Source: Propionibacteriaceae bacterium (lineage in GTDB: Bacteria; Actinomycetota; Actinomycetes; Propionibacteriales; Propionibacteriaceae). Taken from it: 6,396 bases of DNA. Positions 5,093-6,396 of the stretch are shown here, one piece after another; position 1 is the stretch's first letter; every line of letters starts with the position of its first letter. The notes under the pieces are model-generated. The model ran no database searches. It saw only the letters and a list, made by a program, of their open reading frames with translations, and was not told the DNA's origin. Location of the stretch: assembly GCA_031254155.1 (NCBI GenBank), contig JAIRVA010000131.1, forward strand, positions 1-6,396. Direction: 5' to 3'. The position numbers and the translations under genes are program-made.

Positions 5093-6396
5093 TTAGCGAA
5101 ACACCAGAGTTTTGACGACAACGGGCAGTACGGTACCGCCAGCGGCGGGCGCGCCGATGTCGACGTAGTCCCCGCTCTGGACGGAGACGCTGTCGATGCA
5201 GATGAAGCCTTCCGGGCCGGTCGTCCGGGCGCGGATGGACTGGCCCAAGACCTTGGCGAGGTCCGACTCGGTCACAACGATGGTGGGTACCCCCTCCTTC
5301 GTGACCGGTCCGACCGCCGTGACGATCGCGTCGGCCATGGCCTGGACGTGGGCGAAACTCGGGCTCCGGGGCCCGACGAAGGCGATGGCAACGGGGTGCG
5401 GGCGGCCCTCCAGGTAGAACCAGTCCAGCCGCTCCGTGATGGCGCGGGCCATGGCCGCCGGCGTGGCCTCTTCCTCGGGCGTCAGCTTGAGGGCGGGGAC
5501 GTTCTTGATCGGCAGCAGCCGGGCGTCGTACTCGATGGTCGACCCGCTGAGCTTCGTGATGTGTGTGCCGGCGCCGACGACCGTGGCGCGGATCGTCTCG
5601 ACGGCCGGCAGGCGGGGGATCCGCTGGAGGGCCGTCGACTCCCGGATCGCCTCGCCGAGCAGGAGGCCGAGGTCGCCGTACACGAACGGGTCGGCCGCGG
5701 TCGCGACCACGCAGTCGGCCACGCCGCCCGACAACATCAGATGCCCGAGCGGGCGGGGGAGGACGACGTCGTGTCCCGGTTCGGTCAGGATGCGCGGGTA
5801 GAAGTCCGACTTGGGGGTGAGCCCGAGGCTCATCTCGAGCAGTTCGCACATCGCCCGCGCCACGGCCCGCAACGTAGGTACGTCGGCGCGGTCGCCGGCC
5901 TTGACCGCGATCCGCTGGGTGGCGCACAGCTCGGCGATCTTCTCCGCGACGTACGTGATCCTGCCCAGGGCCCGGTCAACCCGGATGAGGCGGCCGCCGA
6001 TGTCGAGGCAGCTCGCGCTGACCGGCTCGCCCTGGTCGAACAAGACGAAGTTGGAGGTACCACCACCGATGTCGTAGTTGGCGACGGCCGCCCCGTGTTT
6101 GCGGGACCAGACGTCGGCGCCGGCCCCCCGGCCGGCCAACACGCTCTCCAGGGTCGGCCCGGCGGTCGCGACCACGAAGTCGCCGGCGAGGTCGCTGAGG
6201 TAGCGCGCCACCTGGTCGGCGTTGTCCTTGCGGGCGGTCTCGCCGGTGATCACGACGGCCCCCGTCTTCACGTCGTGGGGATCGACCCCCGCGAACTGGT
6301 ATTCCCGCTGGACCAGGTCGCGCAGCGCGGCGGCGTCGATCTCGGTGGGGGAGGTGAGCGGGGTGAAGTGGATGTCGCTGCGGTAGACGATCTCCT
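5093..6396 (-). CDS. eutA: EutA, ethanolamine ammonia-lyase reactivating factor (5' end outside window)
   Basis: EutA is a chaperone-like ATPase that releases damaged or inactive cobalamin from ethanolamine ammonia-lyase (EutBC) so that fresh adenosylcobalamin can bind. The visible 433 residues run from the right edge to TAA 5095-5093, and roughly 40 N-terminal residues are missing compared with the enterobacterial protein of about 467. Landmarks, numbered from the edge, are YRSDIHFTPL (4-13), the conserved VKTGAVVITGETARKDNA (42-59), the Hsp70/actin-type phosphate loop YDIGGGTSN (107-115), LSGGV (221-225), and the adenosine-binding segment VVGAGTHITKLSGST (272-286). The C-terminus reads SGDYVDIGAPAAGGTVLPVV, typical of the family. 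The frame is open through the internal GTG 6271 to the edge, so that GTG is not the start. The gene lies directly upstream of the alcohol dehydrogenase. eutB, eutC and shell genes would be expected beyond the right edge. Confidence 0.95.
   Translation of the reverse strand, partial: EIVYRSDIHFTPLTSPTEIDAAALRDLVQREYQFAGVDPHDVKTGAVVITGETARKDNADQVARYLSDLAGDFVVATAGPTLESVLAGRGAGADVWSRKHGAAVANYDIGGGTSNFVLFDQGEPVSASCLDIGGRLIRVDRALGRITYVAEKIAELCATQRIAVKAGDRADVPTLRAVARAMCELLEMSLGLTPKSDFYPRILTEPGHDVVLPRPLGHLMLSGGVADCVVATAADPFVYGDLGLLLGEAIRESTALQRIPRLPAVETIRATVVGAGTHITKLSGSTIEYDARLLPIKNVPALKLTPEEEATPAAMARAITERLDWFYLEGRPHPVAIAFVGPRSPSFAHVQAMADAIVTAVGPVTKEGVPTIVVTESDLAKVLGQSIRARTTGPEGFICIDSVSVQSGDYVDIGAPAAGGTVLPVVVKTLVFR

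Noticed and set aside
4056..5096. Plus-strand 346-codon ORF over the dehydrogenase
   Set aside because: Antisense shadow of a clear Fe-ADH gene, with Gly/Arg/Val-rich composition and no recognisable domain.
5061..5927. Upstream in-frame extension of the alcohol dehydrogenase to a 663-codon ORF
   Set aside because: The extra part is an Arg/Pro-rich out-of-frame reading of eutA. The family start and ribosome site are at 5060.

Overview
The window looks like chromosomal DNA from a high-GC Gram-positive bacterium (Actinobacteria; the genus cannot be fixed). The reasons are GC-rich third codon positions, GTG starts, and a eutA plus iron-alcohol-dehydrogenase pair with strongly actinobacterial codon use. 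It has two unlike halves.

The right part (3936-6396, minus strand) is the distal end of an ethanolamine-utilisation operon. eutA, which encodes the reactivating factor of the coenzyme-B12-dependent ethanolamine ammonia-lyase, runs off the right edge without its N-terminus. It is followed after 32 bases by a group III iron-dependent alcohol dehydrogenase of the PduQ/EutG type. EutA would keep the lyase active. The dehydrogenase would reduce the product acetaldehyde to ethanol and regenerate NAD+, probably inside or beside a bacterial microcompartment. The lyase and shell genes are not in the window.

The left part (1-3935) is an accessory region with low coding density. It holds the 3' end of an unknown gene (2-220); scraps of coding sequence without starts (317-532 minus, 730-894 plus); a doubtful leaderless ORF (954-1328); a convincing 75-residue single-span membrane protein (1375-1602); a DUF3800 protein on the minus strand (1724-2479); a regulatory-looking intergenic stretch full of dyads and short repeats (2641-2900); a 45-residue ORF (3107-3244); and a frameshifted DUF2971-type gene (3269-3719) that converges on the eut operon.

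The most notable object is a roughly 132-nt element at 2509-2640 that can fold as a three-helix RNA. It sits directly upstream of the DUF3800 gene on the same strand. A 13-bp closing helix encloses a GAAA-capped arm and a second long arm. All three positions that are C/A mismatches in plus-strand RNA become G-U wobbles in minus-strand RNA, which assigns the strand. An extended -10 promoter (2643-2651) places the transcription start at the first bases of the closing helix, and a perfect 6+3+6 dyad covers the expected -35. Comparative genomics has described several structured RNA motifs next to DUF3800 genes, so this RNA/protein pair is the best candidate in the window for a poorly understood system.
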